Origin: Cunninghamella blakesleeana
Lineage: Eukaryota > Mucoromycota > Mucoromycetes > Mucorales > Cunninghamellaceae
Assembly: GCA_017871115.1 (NCBI GenBank)
Contig: JAFCIZ010000004.1
Location: forward strand, 1-64,000
DNA length: 64,000 bases
Reading direction: 5' to 3'
Positions 30,961 through 42,705 of this stretch are shown here, piece after piece. The position numbers and the translations under genes were made by a program. The notes under the pieces are model-generated. The model made no database searches. It was not told where the DNA came from and was given only the letters and a program-made list of their open reading frames with translations. Within the stretch, counting starts at the first letter, position 1. Each line of letters opens with the position of its first letter.

Positions 30961-31534
30961 AAATAAAGATTATAAGTAAAATATAAGCAGGATTAAAACA
31001 AAAGTTTAATGACCGCCGAGTAAAATAGTAGTAAAGAGTTTAAATGATTTAGATCAGTAGTATAAAATATTTAAGTGAATAAATATTATAAAATAAAAAT
31101 AGTATATAATAATATGAAATATTATTAAGTAAAAATAAAATAAAAATAAAATAATTTGGTAAATAAAAATAGATAGATTCAATAATTGAAAATGTTATAG
31201 TGTGTTGAAATAAAAAAATTAAAATTATAAAGTTTGTTTTATAAAGTGGACAAGTTCAATAATTATTTAGTAGATAATGATTTATTATAAAAATTTGACA
31301 ATTTAAGAGAAAGAAAGAGAAAAAAATTGGTTCTATTTATGTTTAAAAAAAAAGTTAAAAAAATTATTTAAAGTATATCAAGAGTAGGGAAAAGAGATGA
31401 AAGTGACTATCGTATGGAGTGGCTACTCCAGGTGCGGCTACTCCAGGTGCGGCTACTCCAGGTGTAGCTACCCCAAAAAGCAGTACCTAATTTTAAGGAA
31501 CACCATTAATGTCACCATTGACGACAGTAGATAG
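30961..31534 (+). repeat. Uninterrupted paralogue of the repeat unit (DIRS empty site)
   Basis: Continuous sequence corresponding to 26415-26573 followed directly by 30520-30960, joined at about 31124-31125 (ATTAT|TAAGTAAAAAT). It holds a 45-codon frame (31397-31534) starting MKVT and passing through KKQ after the minisatellite. No known domain. Confidence 0.8.
31414..31474 (+). repeat. 15-bp minisatellite, unit GGCTACTCCAGGTGC
   Basis: About four tandem copies (the last diverged: GTAGCTACCCC). It occupies the same position as the GTGAACATTGGTTCA array of the sister unit but shares no sequence with it. The plus frame reads GYSRC repeats. Confidence 0.85.
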
Positions 31535-33235
31535 TTTTGTAGTTTAGTTTAGTTGTCAGTGAGCACCAGTATCTTGTTTTATAAGTAGATACAACTTAGT
31601 TTAGATTAATAGTTTAGGTATATGTTTCTATATTAAAGAACTATTCATAATATAATTAAATGTTGTATTTTTTTAAAAAAGAAACTTATATATTATAATT
31701 CTATATATTCAATGATATATTTTATATAATTTTAGTAATTTTATATTATTTGGATTATTTTAAAGATAAATGGTTTATTAGAAATTCATGATTCACTCAT
31801 AATGTCAAGAGATAATCCGTTGATTATACGTAAAATCCGACATTCATGCTTATAGTTTCGATTCGAGAGTATTATGTTTTATTTTTGGTATTATAAACGT
31901 TTATCTTAAAATAAAAATAAAATAAAATGGTTGAGTATTTATATAAAAAAATAAAAATAAGGTTATCATTTTCTTCTCCTGAGAAGAGAGAAAAAAGATA
32001 TAAAATCAATTTTCTTTCCAAATAAGAGAGAAAAAGATAAAACCATTTAAAAATAATAAATAATAATAATAATAAATAAATATAAATATAAATGCGAATA
32101 CTAGTTATAATAAGAATAAAAATAATAAGAGTAATAAAACTTCAATTAATTGTTAACTATTTTGTAAGATACTCGAGTCGCGCCCACTTCATAACAATGT
32201 TTTATTGTGTGTGTTTTTGCTGTTGTTGTGGATTATTTTTGTTTGTCTAAAAGGTAGAATTTCCCTTTATAGTTTTGGAAAGTAGATAGCTTTATATTTT
32301 AGTTTAGTTGTAAGTGAGCACCAATATCTTGTTTTATAAATAGATACAACTTAGTTTAGATAAATAAAATAAAGTAAATTGAGATGAAATGAAATGAAAT
32401 ATAATATAATATAATATCGGATAAAGAACAACGATCATTATAATAAAATAATATTGGATAATAAACAGCAGTATTAATATAAAATAAATATAATCTTTAG
32501 TTAAAAAGATAATTTAATAGACTTGTTAGAAAAAGTACTTATTATGAACTAAGTATTTTTTATTAATTGAAGTTTTCAAAAAAAAAAAAAAGAAAAGAAA
32601 AAAATGTTGAAGATTTATATAAAAAAATAAAAATAAGATTATCATTTTCTTCTCCTGAGAAGAGAGAAAAAAGATAAAAGTCAATTTTCTTTCTAAATAA
32701 AAGAAAAAAAAGATAAAATCATTTTCAATGAAAATAATAATATAAATAATAAATAAATATAAATATAAATAATAATTATAATTATAAATAATAAATATAA
32801 TAATGACAATAAGAGTAAGGATGATGAAAGTGATGAAAATTAAAAAATAATCATCGACTATTTTTTAAGATACTCGAGACGTACCCACTTCATAACAGTT
32901 TGTATTTTGTTATGGATTTTGTTAGTAGTTTAGAAAGTGGGGTTTCCTTTTACAGCTTTAAAAAATAGATAGTTATATTAAAATAAAAAGTAAGAGTTTG
33001 TATTTAAATTAATTGTTGTTATGAGGGTTTTTGGTTAAGGAATGAGTATTATAAGTAATATTTGATATAAATAATAGGGTACCAGTGAGTACCAGTTCCT
33101 GTTTTATAAGTAGAACGGCCTAACATAAAAGAATTAGATATATAAATATAATAATTAAAAATATAATATAATTGCAGGATAATAGCAAAGGTTTAATGAC
33201 TGCCAAATAAAATAATAGTAAATCGACCAAGATAA
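31535..33235. repeat. Further diverged direct repeats, no gene seen
   Basis: Copies of the CAGTGAGCACCAGTATC block at about 31556, 32314 and 33081; TTCTCCTGAGAAGAG blocks at 31974 and 32648; GATACTCGAG...CCCACTTCATAACA ends at about 32168-32192 and 32872-32898. These match the blocks at 24480-26414, so the same repeat family lies on both sides of the DIRS-like element. Open frames are short and simple. Confidence 0.65.
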
Positions 33236-33626
33236 AAAATAATAAGCAAATTAAAATGTTCTTTATTTCTTATTATTCAATATGTATTTCTTTTCCCTTT
33301 TTAAAAAAAAGGTTTGAAAGAGCAATTTAATTGTTTAGTCAATTTTGTTGATTAGACGCTGAGATATATAAAGTGTGGTAAATAGGGGTTTGAAGGAAGA
33401 AATAGACATTGCCATACTTATAGTAACAATAATAAAAGATGGTGCTACCGGTAATGCTGTAGTGATCTATTTAATAAATTGGTAACTATATCTCTAAGTC
33501 ATACAGGATGATTTAAATTTTTTTTATATAAAACAATTATTTTTATCACTTTTAAACTTCTCTATGCTCTACATGAGATCATGAAAATGTTTTGAACATT
33601 TTCTTTAATTTAGTTTTTAATATATT

Positions 33627-33669
<43 letters not shown>

Positions 33670-34585
33670 GAAGTAATATTGTCATCTCTACCCAATAAAT
33701 GGGGGTATTTGCTTTTTAAAAAATAATAGCAGTAATAATGTAAATTCTATAATTTATATTAATAAAATGTACAGTGTTTTTTTTCATATAGCGATTTTTT
33801 AAAAAAAATTATAGGGTATAAAAAATTTGTGATACAATTTTTTATTTAAAACTAGGCTTTTCAATTTATTTTTCTCTTTATTCTGCTTAGTTTATTATTT
33901 ATTGCAATCAATTATTTTATATGACCATCAATAAACTTCAACTATGGCAAATGGATTATAGTACATCTTTATAATCATATTTTATTTTAGTACTGCCATT
34001 CATTTATTAGATTGCATTGTTATAAAAGGTTTTCCTTAATAAGTCAAATTAAAATGGTAAACGAAATAAGTAAAATAAAATCCATTTGCCATTATATTTA
34101 TTTTATTATTTTTATTACGAATTAACTTTATTATCATTTTAAAAAAATTATATCAATATGAAGTGATCAATCTATGTAGCAACATAAAGTGCTTTTATTG
34201 AGCAATAATCTTTTGAGTGTGTGATGATTTTTTATATTTGGTAATTTACAATTGAATATATATATATATATATATATGAAGGCATGACCAAAATTTCTGG
34301 TGTTACAATACTGATACTCTTTTTGTTTAGCTGTTATTGAGTATAGTGAAAATGGAAATAAGAACTTTAAAACAACAACAAATAAGTGGTAAATAAATAT
34401 ATAAATAAATAAATAAAAATGATAAACAAATGGAGTACCTTTTTATTAATTTTTTTTTTTTTAAAATAATAAAAATAATTCTTTTGTTTGCTTTTTTTAT
34501 TTTTTTTTATTTTACTATTATTAATATTATTTTATTATTATTATTATTTATTCTATTATTATTTTAGTATATTAACATAATAGCA
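33236..34585. other. Intergenic DNA, boundary between repeat-rich and gene-rich DNA
   Basis: AT-rich, with (TA)n at 33640-33666 and 34256-34277. Repeat blocks of the type seen upstream are no longer recognisable after about 33240. It probably includes the promoter of the gene starting at 34586, but no specific element can be named. Confidence 0.6.
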
Positions 34586-36211
34586 ATGGTATTTGGCAAT
34601 TTCTTTAAAATCAAACAACAACAACAACAAAACCAATGTAATGAAAAACAAGATATATATGAAGAAAAAGAAGTCAAAATAAAAGGAAAAAGAAGGAAAA
34701 GGACAAGTGCTTCTACAACAGATATAGACACTTCAGGTATATTGGCGCAACCTTTTCCACCTATGTTTTCCCGTGCTAAATCACCTTCGGATATATTGGA
34801 TTTTGTAGGTTATCCAAAACCAATACCTTCTCCTGGATTGATACATAATAATTCTAATAATAATAACAATAATAATAACAATAACAACAATAAAGATGGT
34901 ATTTCACCGATGGCTTATTATCAATTACCCATGACTTTTAATATTCCATTAACTGTAAGAAATAAAACACCAGAAAAATCAACAGCGCCATCGCCAATTA
35001 ATTCATCTGATAATAATAATGGTAATATTAATAATAATAAACCAATATCACACTCAACCACTTCATCATCATCAACAGTGATCTATTCTCAAAACCGTGC
35101 CACTTTATCCTCCCCTTCTTTGCTTCAAATGCCAACTCCAAAAAAGGTAATCCCTCCAACTCGTCGTATATTAAATGCTGATCAAAATGATAAAACTCTT
35201 GTATTGGAAGATCAATCAACAACGAAAAAAGCTATATCTCGTGGTAAATATATATATTTAACATGTAAAATATATGCAATTGCTCATATTATTATTAATA
35301 TTCTTTTTATAGATGATGTGGAATATTTAAGACAGCAAATGAAGGAAATCCAGCTTGAAAGACAGGACTGGATAAGGTTGGAAAAAGAGCGCAGAAGAGT
35401 AGAAGAAGATTTATTACGCACAATTAAGGAAAATCAAGATAAAATTAAAGAATTATCTTTACAGCAAGGGCGGCAAATACAGCATCAGCAAAAACAACAG
35501 CAAAGGCAGCTAAATATATTAAAATATAAGATTTTAGCCAACCCTCTTCCACTTTCTACGCCCTCTTATACTCAGGACGAAGAAGAAAGTGAAAATGATA
35601 ATAATGATCAAATTGAAGATTCATTCTATTATGAAAATCCATCTTTTAATGAAAATAATCCTTCATCCTATTATGATGCAGATCAACACAAACACCCATT
35701 TTATCAGCAACCGATTTATTTTTCTACAGAAGATATAGAAACACCACGATATATATCATCACATCATTCAGAGTCATCATCTGGTTATTATTCTGATGAA
35801 GAAGATGAAGAGAATAGCTATGAGGAAGAAGAAGAAGAAGAAGAAGAAGAAGAAGAAGAAGCTTATTATTATCCAATGCTATCATCATCAGCAATATACC
35901 ATCCTCATTGGCAAGGGCAACGGCGGTCATTACCACCACCATCTACTCAATATATGGATATGGACCATTTTTGGCCATGTCCAACAGGTTCATTAACAAA
36001 TGATATGCTAGTGTCACCGCCGCTTATACACAGAAATACTAGAGGATATAGTCAAGTACCACCACCATCTATGGTGAATCCACCTCCTCCTCGTTGGTTT
36101 CATCGCCCACATTCTACTCGTTATATGATACAACAATATAATAAATCATTATCACCCCCTCCTACACTTAGAAGGCATCATAGTTTAGGTGATAATCAAT
36201 TTAATATATAG
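34586..36211 (+). CDS. Asn/Pro-rich coiled-coil protein of unknown function
   Basis: 541 codons if read straight through, or 518 aa after removal of a likely 69-nt GT-AG intron at 35244-35312. The intron has no stop, so both forms are open; its translation is hydrophobic and unlike the rest, which supports splicing. The protein has a basic KRRKRTSAS patch near residue 40, an Asn homopolymer (about 90-107), a Ser/Thr-rich region, a strongly charged coiled coil (about 240-310), an acidic Glu run (about 410) and a Pro-rich tail (PPPPRWFHRP). The low-complexity spread suggests a regulatory or scaffold protein. No enzyme domain is seen. Well expressed-looking upstream context cannot be judged. Confidence 0.7.
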   Translation: MVFGNFFKIKQQQQQNQCNEKQDIYEEKEVKIKGKRRKRTSASTTDIDTSGILAQPFPPMFSRAKSPSDILDFVGYPKPIPSPGLIHNNSNNNNNNNNNNNNKDGISPMAYYQLPMTFNIPLTVRNKTPEKSTAPSPINSSDNNNGNINNNKPISHSTTSSSSTVIYSQNRATLSSPSLLQMPTPKKVIPPTRRILNADQNDKTLVLEDQSTTKKAISRGKYIYLTCKIYAIAHIIINILFIDDVEYLRQQMKEIQLERQDWIRLEKERRRVEEDLLRTIKENQDKIKELSLQQGRQIQHQQKQQQRQLNILKYKILANPLPLSTPSYTQDEEESENDNNDQIEDSFYYENPSFNENNPSSYYDADQHKHPFYQQPIYFSTEDIETPRYISSHHSESSSGYYSDEEDEENSYEEEEEEEEEEEEEAYYYPMLSSSAIYHPHWQGQRRSLPPPSTQYMDMDHFWPCPTGSLTNDMLVSPPLIHRNTRGYSQVPPPSMVNPPPPRWFHRPHSTRYMIQQYNKSLSPPPTLRRHHSLGDNQFNI

Positions 36212-36892
36212 ATAGTATTAATATAAAAAAGAAAAAAAATTACGAAAGAGAATTATTGTTGCTATGATTATAACAAAAAAATATCCAAAAGAATACAATA
36301 TTAATATAATATATATATATAAAGTGTATATAAATAAACGCCTGATTATTTTATAAAAGTGCTTTAAAAAAATTAAGTTAAATAACTGTAGTACCGATTA
36401 TTTTTATGGGAAATTTTATTCGTACCTCTAAAAAAATGATGAAGATTTACCAATACTTTTAAAATTCTTTTAAAATAAAATTATATAAAAATGAATTAAT
36501 GTTTATGTTTATGGTTTAAAGTGCAATGTTATTGTAATTTTTTATAACCTAAATAAAAATGAATCATATATATATACTTTTTCCTTCAATAAAAAAAGTA
36601 TATTATTTTTATTTTATTTTATAAACTGTTTAATTCTATATTTTATTTTAATTTAATACTTGCCAGGCAATGAAACACGCTATATGCAAGTTAGTTTGTT
36701 ATATAACGATTTATGGGTGGTGCGGCCTTTGAATCCAGATTATTTTTCAGTTACTGCCATAAATTTAAAGTCGATTTTTTTAAAAACTTTCTTTTCTTCT
36801 CTCTTTTATTCCTCCTTAATTGTTTTTTGTTGTTTTTGTTTTTATTCCTTTTTTCTTATATATATACATACATTATAAATATTTGAACAATC

Positions 36893-38386
36893 ATGGCTGC
36901 TCTTGTTACTGACACTAAACCTATAATTCATATTGAAAAGAAACCTATATCTTATACTAATCTGGCTATTGGTGCTTGTAAGTTTATTTTACTTTTTTAT
37001 TTTTTTTTAAATATATATATACGTATGTATGTTTGAATAATAATGAATTTTTCTTCCTCTATCTTTATTTTTTTATATCTTTTACGTAGCTCTCAATTTA
37101 TTTGAAGTATCTACTTTGGGTCAACCTTTTGAAGTGGTCAAAACACAGCTAGCTGCCAATCGAGGTCAGTCGTTAGTCCAAGCTTTATCCACTGTTTATA
37201 GTCGTGGAGGTATTTTCGGATTTTATCAAGGTTTAATTCCATGGGCTTGGATTGAAGGTGCTACTAAAGGTGCAGTTTTATTATTTACTGCTTCTGAATT
37301 TGAGTATCGTGCTATGGTTGCTGGAGCTTCTCCATTTGTGGTAGGTTTATATTTATATAAAATAGCGCGTATATATATGTGCATGTGTGCACTTGTGTTT
37401 TGTTTGGTATATATTAGTGGGTACTGATTTTGTTTTTTTAAATTATGATTGTTTTTATTTATTATATTTTTATCTAGGCTGGTATAGCAGGTGGCATGGT
37501 AACCATTTAAAATAAATGTTAAAATAAAACGAAATACTTAGAAATAGTACTATCAATCACTTTTTTTTCTCATTTTTTCTATTATATTTATAACTATGAT
37601 TATTTTTAAAAAAATAGGCTGGTGGTCTTGCTCAAGCTTACAGTACAATGGGTTTTTGTACTTTTATGAAAACAGTAGAAGTAACTCGACATAAATCGGC
37701 CGTCAAAGAATCTACATTTAAGATAGCTGGCGATATTTTTAAAAAAGAAGGTATTCGTGGAATCAATAAAGGTGTTAATGCTGTTGCTCTTCGTCAATGT
37801 ACCAACTGGGCATCACGTTTCGGTATTACTCGTTACACACAAGAGGCCATAGCTAAACTTCGTTATGGTCAACATGCTGATACGGCAGATAGTATCAAGA
37901 AGTTAAATGCTACAGATAAAGCTTTAGCTTCAATAGTGGGCGGTGCTTTGTCTTGTTGGAATCAACCTATCGAAGTTATTCGTGTAGAAATGCAAAGTCA
38001 GGTGAAAACTGAAGGTAGACCTCAAAACATGACTATATTTAAGGCTGCTCAATGGATTCATCAAAATAATGGCCTCAAAGGTTTCTATAGAGGTGCTATT
38101 CCTCGTATCGGTAAGTGTTTTTTCTTTTTTTTCTTTTTAAAAAAAATTGGGTTATAGGAATTTAAATCTTTTATTTATTTGTTTATTTTTTTCAGGTCTT
38201 GGTATGTGGCAAACTCTTTGTATGGTGGCTTTAGGTAAACTATAAATAATAATAATAATAATAATAAATATACTGAAAAAAAATAGGTATAGACACATCA
38301 AATAACTAATACCTTTCTACTTCTTTCTATATTGCTTTCAATAATTTTTAGGTGATTATTTCCGTCAATTATTTGGTACAAATTAA
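36893..38386 (+). CDS. YHM2: Mitochondrial citrate/oxoglutarate carrier (Yhm2-like)
   Basis: Exons by eye: 36893-36977, 37090-37340, 37478-37498 (21 nt), 37618-38110, 38196-38234, 38352-38386; 307 aa, the usual length for a mitochondrial carrier. The sequence [19 protein letters not shown] and [12 protein letters not shown] near the N-terminus closely resembles fungal Yhm2. Yhm2 exchanges citrate for oxoglutarate across the inner mitochondrial membrane and in yeast also binds mitochondrial DNA. Three carrier repeats are present ([29 protein letters not shown]); the second lacks a standard PxDxxxxR signature, as is typical of this subgroup. The ATG is the first in frame and is followed by a phase-1 consensus GTAAGT donor. 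An upstream frame at 36660-36878 looks like 5' leader. Confidence 0.92.
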
Positions 38387-38618
38387 ATTTTTATTAAAAG
38401 TAGATGATTTAATAAACTATTATGTTTTATTGTATTATACTCTAAAATTACCAACGATTATAGTTTTATTATTATTGTTGTTATGATCTTTATTTTTTTT
38501 TTTTTTTTTTGTATTACTCATTTACATGTGATAATAACGCATTGTGTGGGTAAAATAAATATTTTTTTTTTATTTACTCTTTAAAAAATAAAAATGAAAA
38601 TAAAATAAAATAAGCTAT

Positions 38619-38926
38619 CTACATAATAATACAGTCTGTCATATCTTTTTGTACTATTTTTTTAATTAAAGGCCAATCACTTCTACAAGCTGCAAATTCA
38701 AATAAATCTTCTACTCTCATTAATCCATGGTATCTTTCCAAATCGTGAATAACATTTTTAATATCATGCGGTGAATCAATAATGTAAAGGTTAGCCAATG
38801 ATTTTAATGCAAGAAAATACGGGGTAACTTGTTTTTGGTTTAAAGAGGACATAAAATTATAATAAGCGTTTATATCACTATAAAATAGAATTAAATTTTT
38901 TTTAAAAAAATATCCATTTGTATGTG

Positions 38927-38959
<33 letters not shown>

Positions 38960-41900
38960 ACCATATGTATCTGATTCCACCTTGATCATTCACTATTTGG
39001 GCTTTTAAATGTTTAGACAGTACCCTTTTTTTTATTATTTTTAGTAAAAATAAATATATAATGGATATGAGTCAACAAGTTAATACATTCTTCCAATTTA
39101 TTATCATTATTATTATTACTCAAAGAACCGGCGACCAACTTCAGAGAAGAATAAATCCATGGTTGATTTTTCTGCAGCACCATTTAACATGGATGTATTC
39201 CGTTTCAAACATTGAATAGTATCTAAACATGCTTTTGTAGGTTGTAAATCGATCATTGAATCTTGTGGATTATAATCACTAGCCAATTGTTCACTAGTTA
39301 ATATCATTTCAACTTGATTTAACAAAACTTGTATACCATGATCCATTCCTTGCGCTACACAATCATCCAGCATTCTTTCGAATGCTTTCTTTTCCTTATT
39401 TACTTCATTCATAAAATCATGTCTATCAATAAATTTAGTCTATTATAAACATATATAATTAGAATATGTAATATATAATAATATGTTTTATAAAAAATTA
39501 AACTTACCATTTCTTCATCATAATAAAGTTGTACCATTTGTTGTATCACATCAGCAACATGTACCAACTCAAAAAAATCTGTCAATGGTGGAACGTCATC
39601 ATTATTACTTAAAAGTTCTATCTTTGGTTTATATTGTAATAATTTTTCATATGCTCTATTAATATATAAACATGGATATATCATGAATAATAAATATAAT
39701 TGTAAACGTAAGCATATATATATATATATATATATATTAGGTTTAACTTACTTATCAAAAGCTGGTTTAATATGTTCAGGTCCCAAGGCTTTTAATAATC
39801 TGATAAATATCTGTTCAAATGTCGTTTGTCTATAATAATATAAATAAAATAAACAAAAGATTTGTGTATTCGTCTTATTTAAGTATAAATAATAAGCGTT
39901 TACTTACATATTTTGTTTCATTCTACCAGGAAAACCTATATCTATAAATCTTTGAACACGACGTTCAGAGTCTTTATTAACATGAACCAAATGTAAAGCC
40001 ACTTCCAAACTAAGTAAATCTTGCATCATATCTAATTGAGTTTGTGCTGTTTCTAAAATATCTGTTGGGTTGACACCATCTGAAGAGGAATTTCTAGATA
40101 CAACATGGCTGTTATTATTATTAGGTGTTGGTGATTTTTTTGTTGGTGAAGATGTAGGGGAATTTAAAGAATCAAAGGATGTTATAGATGAAGTTTTTTT
40201 ATTATTCCTTGTTCCTGTAATAGAAGACCTAGGTGTTGAGTTTGGTGTTGTTTGAGATGTGTTATTTTCTACGTTTACAACAGGTATCTCATTTTCTTTG
40301 TTAATATTTGTTGCTGAAGAAGACCTCTGAAATGGAGATGCTATGGTTGTTGCAGCTGATGATACCAGATCGACAGGTAAAGCTATTACTTTTTTAAAGG
40401 CTGATAAATAATTTCTAAGATATATTCATTTAATATTTCTACTTCAGATGTATATACATATATATTACATATCAATTCTTTTATTATTCTACCTTTTAAA
40501 AGTTTCCCGTGATTGATTGGTAAGCCTTTTGGAGTCATCATCTTGATTCAAATTTTTTCTATTATTCTTTAAGAGAAATAAGTGAGAAATGCGTAAGTTT
40601 TAGATAAATAATACTATTATTGATTTTTTTTTTCATTTTTTTCTTTTAAAAATTAATGCTAATAAATAACACACACACGCCCACACACACACACATATAT
40701 ATATGACTTACCCAGTTTTCAATAGCTTCTTCGCATGCCTTATTAACATAAGCTTGTTCTTCATATAAATAATCATCCAAAAATGGTAGCAACAATTTAA
40801 ATAATAAATTGGTACCTCTCTCTTTATCCAAGTGACAAGGCAATTCTGTATCCACTAAGACTTCCACCAAGGTCAATATTAGAGTTAATGCCAATGAAGT
40901 AGTATGGAGATAAATTTTTGTACCTTTTTCTTGAGCTAAACCCATCAACTGTGTCAGATATTCAGCAATCTATAGTAATAATAATAAAAGTTATTGAAAA
41001 CTTTAGTCATTTTATGCTGATTTAATCTATTTCTTATATCATTGTTATTGTTAATATTATTTATTCTTTACCACATCTTCGAAAACACGGTCAGCAAATA
41101 TATAGAACACGTCCACGTTAGAAGGGAACACATTGTTGACTACATGGGCCTGTTGTTGCAATTCATTTTTGATGGCTGATATAAACTTATTAAATGGGTC
41201 TAAATCACTTTTTGACACACTAAAAAAATAATCAATGTAAATATACAAGTTATCCCATTTTAATTTATCCCATCATCATCTTTCGATATATATATATATA
41301 TATATATATATACTCACGTCAAGTTATCTTCAGGACGAAACGGGTTATCATAAAATATTTGGTGTTTTTGAATAAACGTTTGTATACATATAGAACCTCC
41401 ATTCAATGCAACCAACGCATGGGCATAGACCTATCAAAAATATAAAAAATCGAAAAAGGAATTACCATAGTAATTTTATCCTTAATATAAATAAATAAAA
41501 TATATCTATATGTTGTAAAATTACCTTCATATCATCCATATTTTGACTATCATAAGCTACTTCAAATTCATGTAAAGATGCACTTTCAAAATATTGACAT
41601 AAAGCGTTGACGCCATCATTTATCTATCAGTATATATATATATTATTTAATTTTCATAATGATGAATGATTCCCTTACTCTTTAACCCCTTCCCCCTTTT
41701 TTTATTTTTATTTTTTACATGCTCTTACTTCTTTCCAATCATCCACTACGTGTGCCTGACCTATTCCCCCAAGCATATTTAATATTTTTCCACATTCTAT
41801 TGGTTTCGTCCCAAAGTCAGTCAAAATTTTCGATTCTTTACTATGTCTATGTCGAAGGTCTATATAGTAGGGTATTAACTGAGTATAAACTTGTTTAAAT

Positions 41901-42501
41901 GTTTCTCTTGCTTCACCAGTTGACTTTGCTCTTGCACGAGTACTATAAGGATCAGTGCTAAGCCCAGGTATTAATGTATTTAAAGGTTTGTTATTGATAT
42001 AAAAAAAACCATCTTCTTCCTTATCTATTAATGATCCTATTTTCTTGCTATTATTGTCATTATTCTTGTTCATCTCCGCTATCCAGTTCATATTTTATAA
42101 TAATACATAAAAAGAAAAAAAAAGGTGGGCCAAGTTAGTTAATTTATATATATATATATATGTTTACTAGTACTAATACTAATAAATAAATAATATAATA
42201 ATATTTAGAAATAAATAAAAATAATATAGTATATACCAAATAATTTATGAAGAGCACCCGTATCATGTTTTAACATGATATCCAATTTATTTGCCCAAAT
42301 TTCATCATCATATACTAATACTTTAAAACGTCTAGAAACCAAAGCTACATTTATAAGAGAAGGCAAGGGAAGATAATGTACAATACGTAAAATAACTTTT
42401 GGTGGTAAAGTTTTTGATATTTTAGTAGGCTGTAAAGGGCTCGGTAAAGATGGTGAAGTTGGAGTTGTTGGAGATGATATGGTTGAATCTATATAACCCA
42501 T
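38619..42501 (-). CDS. RCY1: Recyclin-1-like F-box/Sec10 protein with CAAX end
   Basis: Thirteen exons by eye: 42501-42237, 42078-41729, 41623-41525, 41430-41318, 41219-41072, 40969-40712, 40566-40493, 40414-39908, 39829-39752, 39655-39508, 39439-39120, 39024-38962, 38877-38619. Lengths sum to 2682 nt, 893 aa. The F-box is at about residues 30-75 (LPPKVILRIVHYLPLPSL). A long exocyst Sec10-like helical region follows (FKQVYTQLIPYYIDLR; TFKRNYLSAFKKVIALP; EVGRRFFEVLSKHLK). The protein ends DCIIM, a CAAX prenylation signal. Yeast Rcy1 is an F-box protein acting in endosome-to-Golgi membrane recycling. A Ser/Thr/Asn-rich insert (exon 8) separates two Sec10 parts. A TAA just after exon 11 lies in an intron and does not end the gene. 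Confidence 0.88.
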
Positions 42502-42705
42502 AACATTAAAATAAATATGTGTCAGGAAATAACAGATAAAAAAAATTAAAAAGAATAATAGGAAAGGAGAGAAAAAAAATTAAAGTTTAAAATTTTTGAA
42601 TTTTTTCTGGGATTAAAAAATTCTAGTGACATATATTTTTCTTTCACAATTAAATTAATTTTCTTTCACTTCTTCCTTTTTTTTTGTTTTAATATAAAAT
42701 AAAAT
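42502..42705. promoter_or_regulatory. Divergent promoter between recyclin-like and cyclin genes
   Basis: Only about 204 bp separate the two start codons, so both promoters must overlap or lie close together. The sequence is A/T-rich with T-rich runs toward the cyclin and A-rich runs toward the recyclin start. No TATA box stands out above the AT background. Confidence 0.6.

Noticed and set aside
31830..31885. TTCGATTCGAG resembling a tRNA B box
   Set aside because: No acceptor or anticodon stem can be formed around it.
36660..36878. 72-codon frame upstream of the Yhm2-like gene
   Set aside because: Begins after a CAG with no good start and turns into Phe/Tyr simple sequence; more likely 5' leader.
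39116..39118. TAA as the end of the recyclin-like gene
   Set aside because: A GTAATA donor overlaps it, and the downstream exons continue the Sec10-like domain in frame to a CAAX end.
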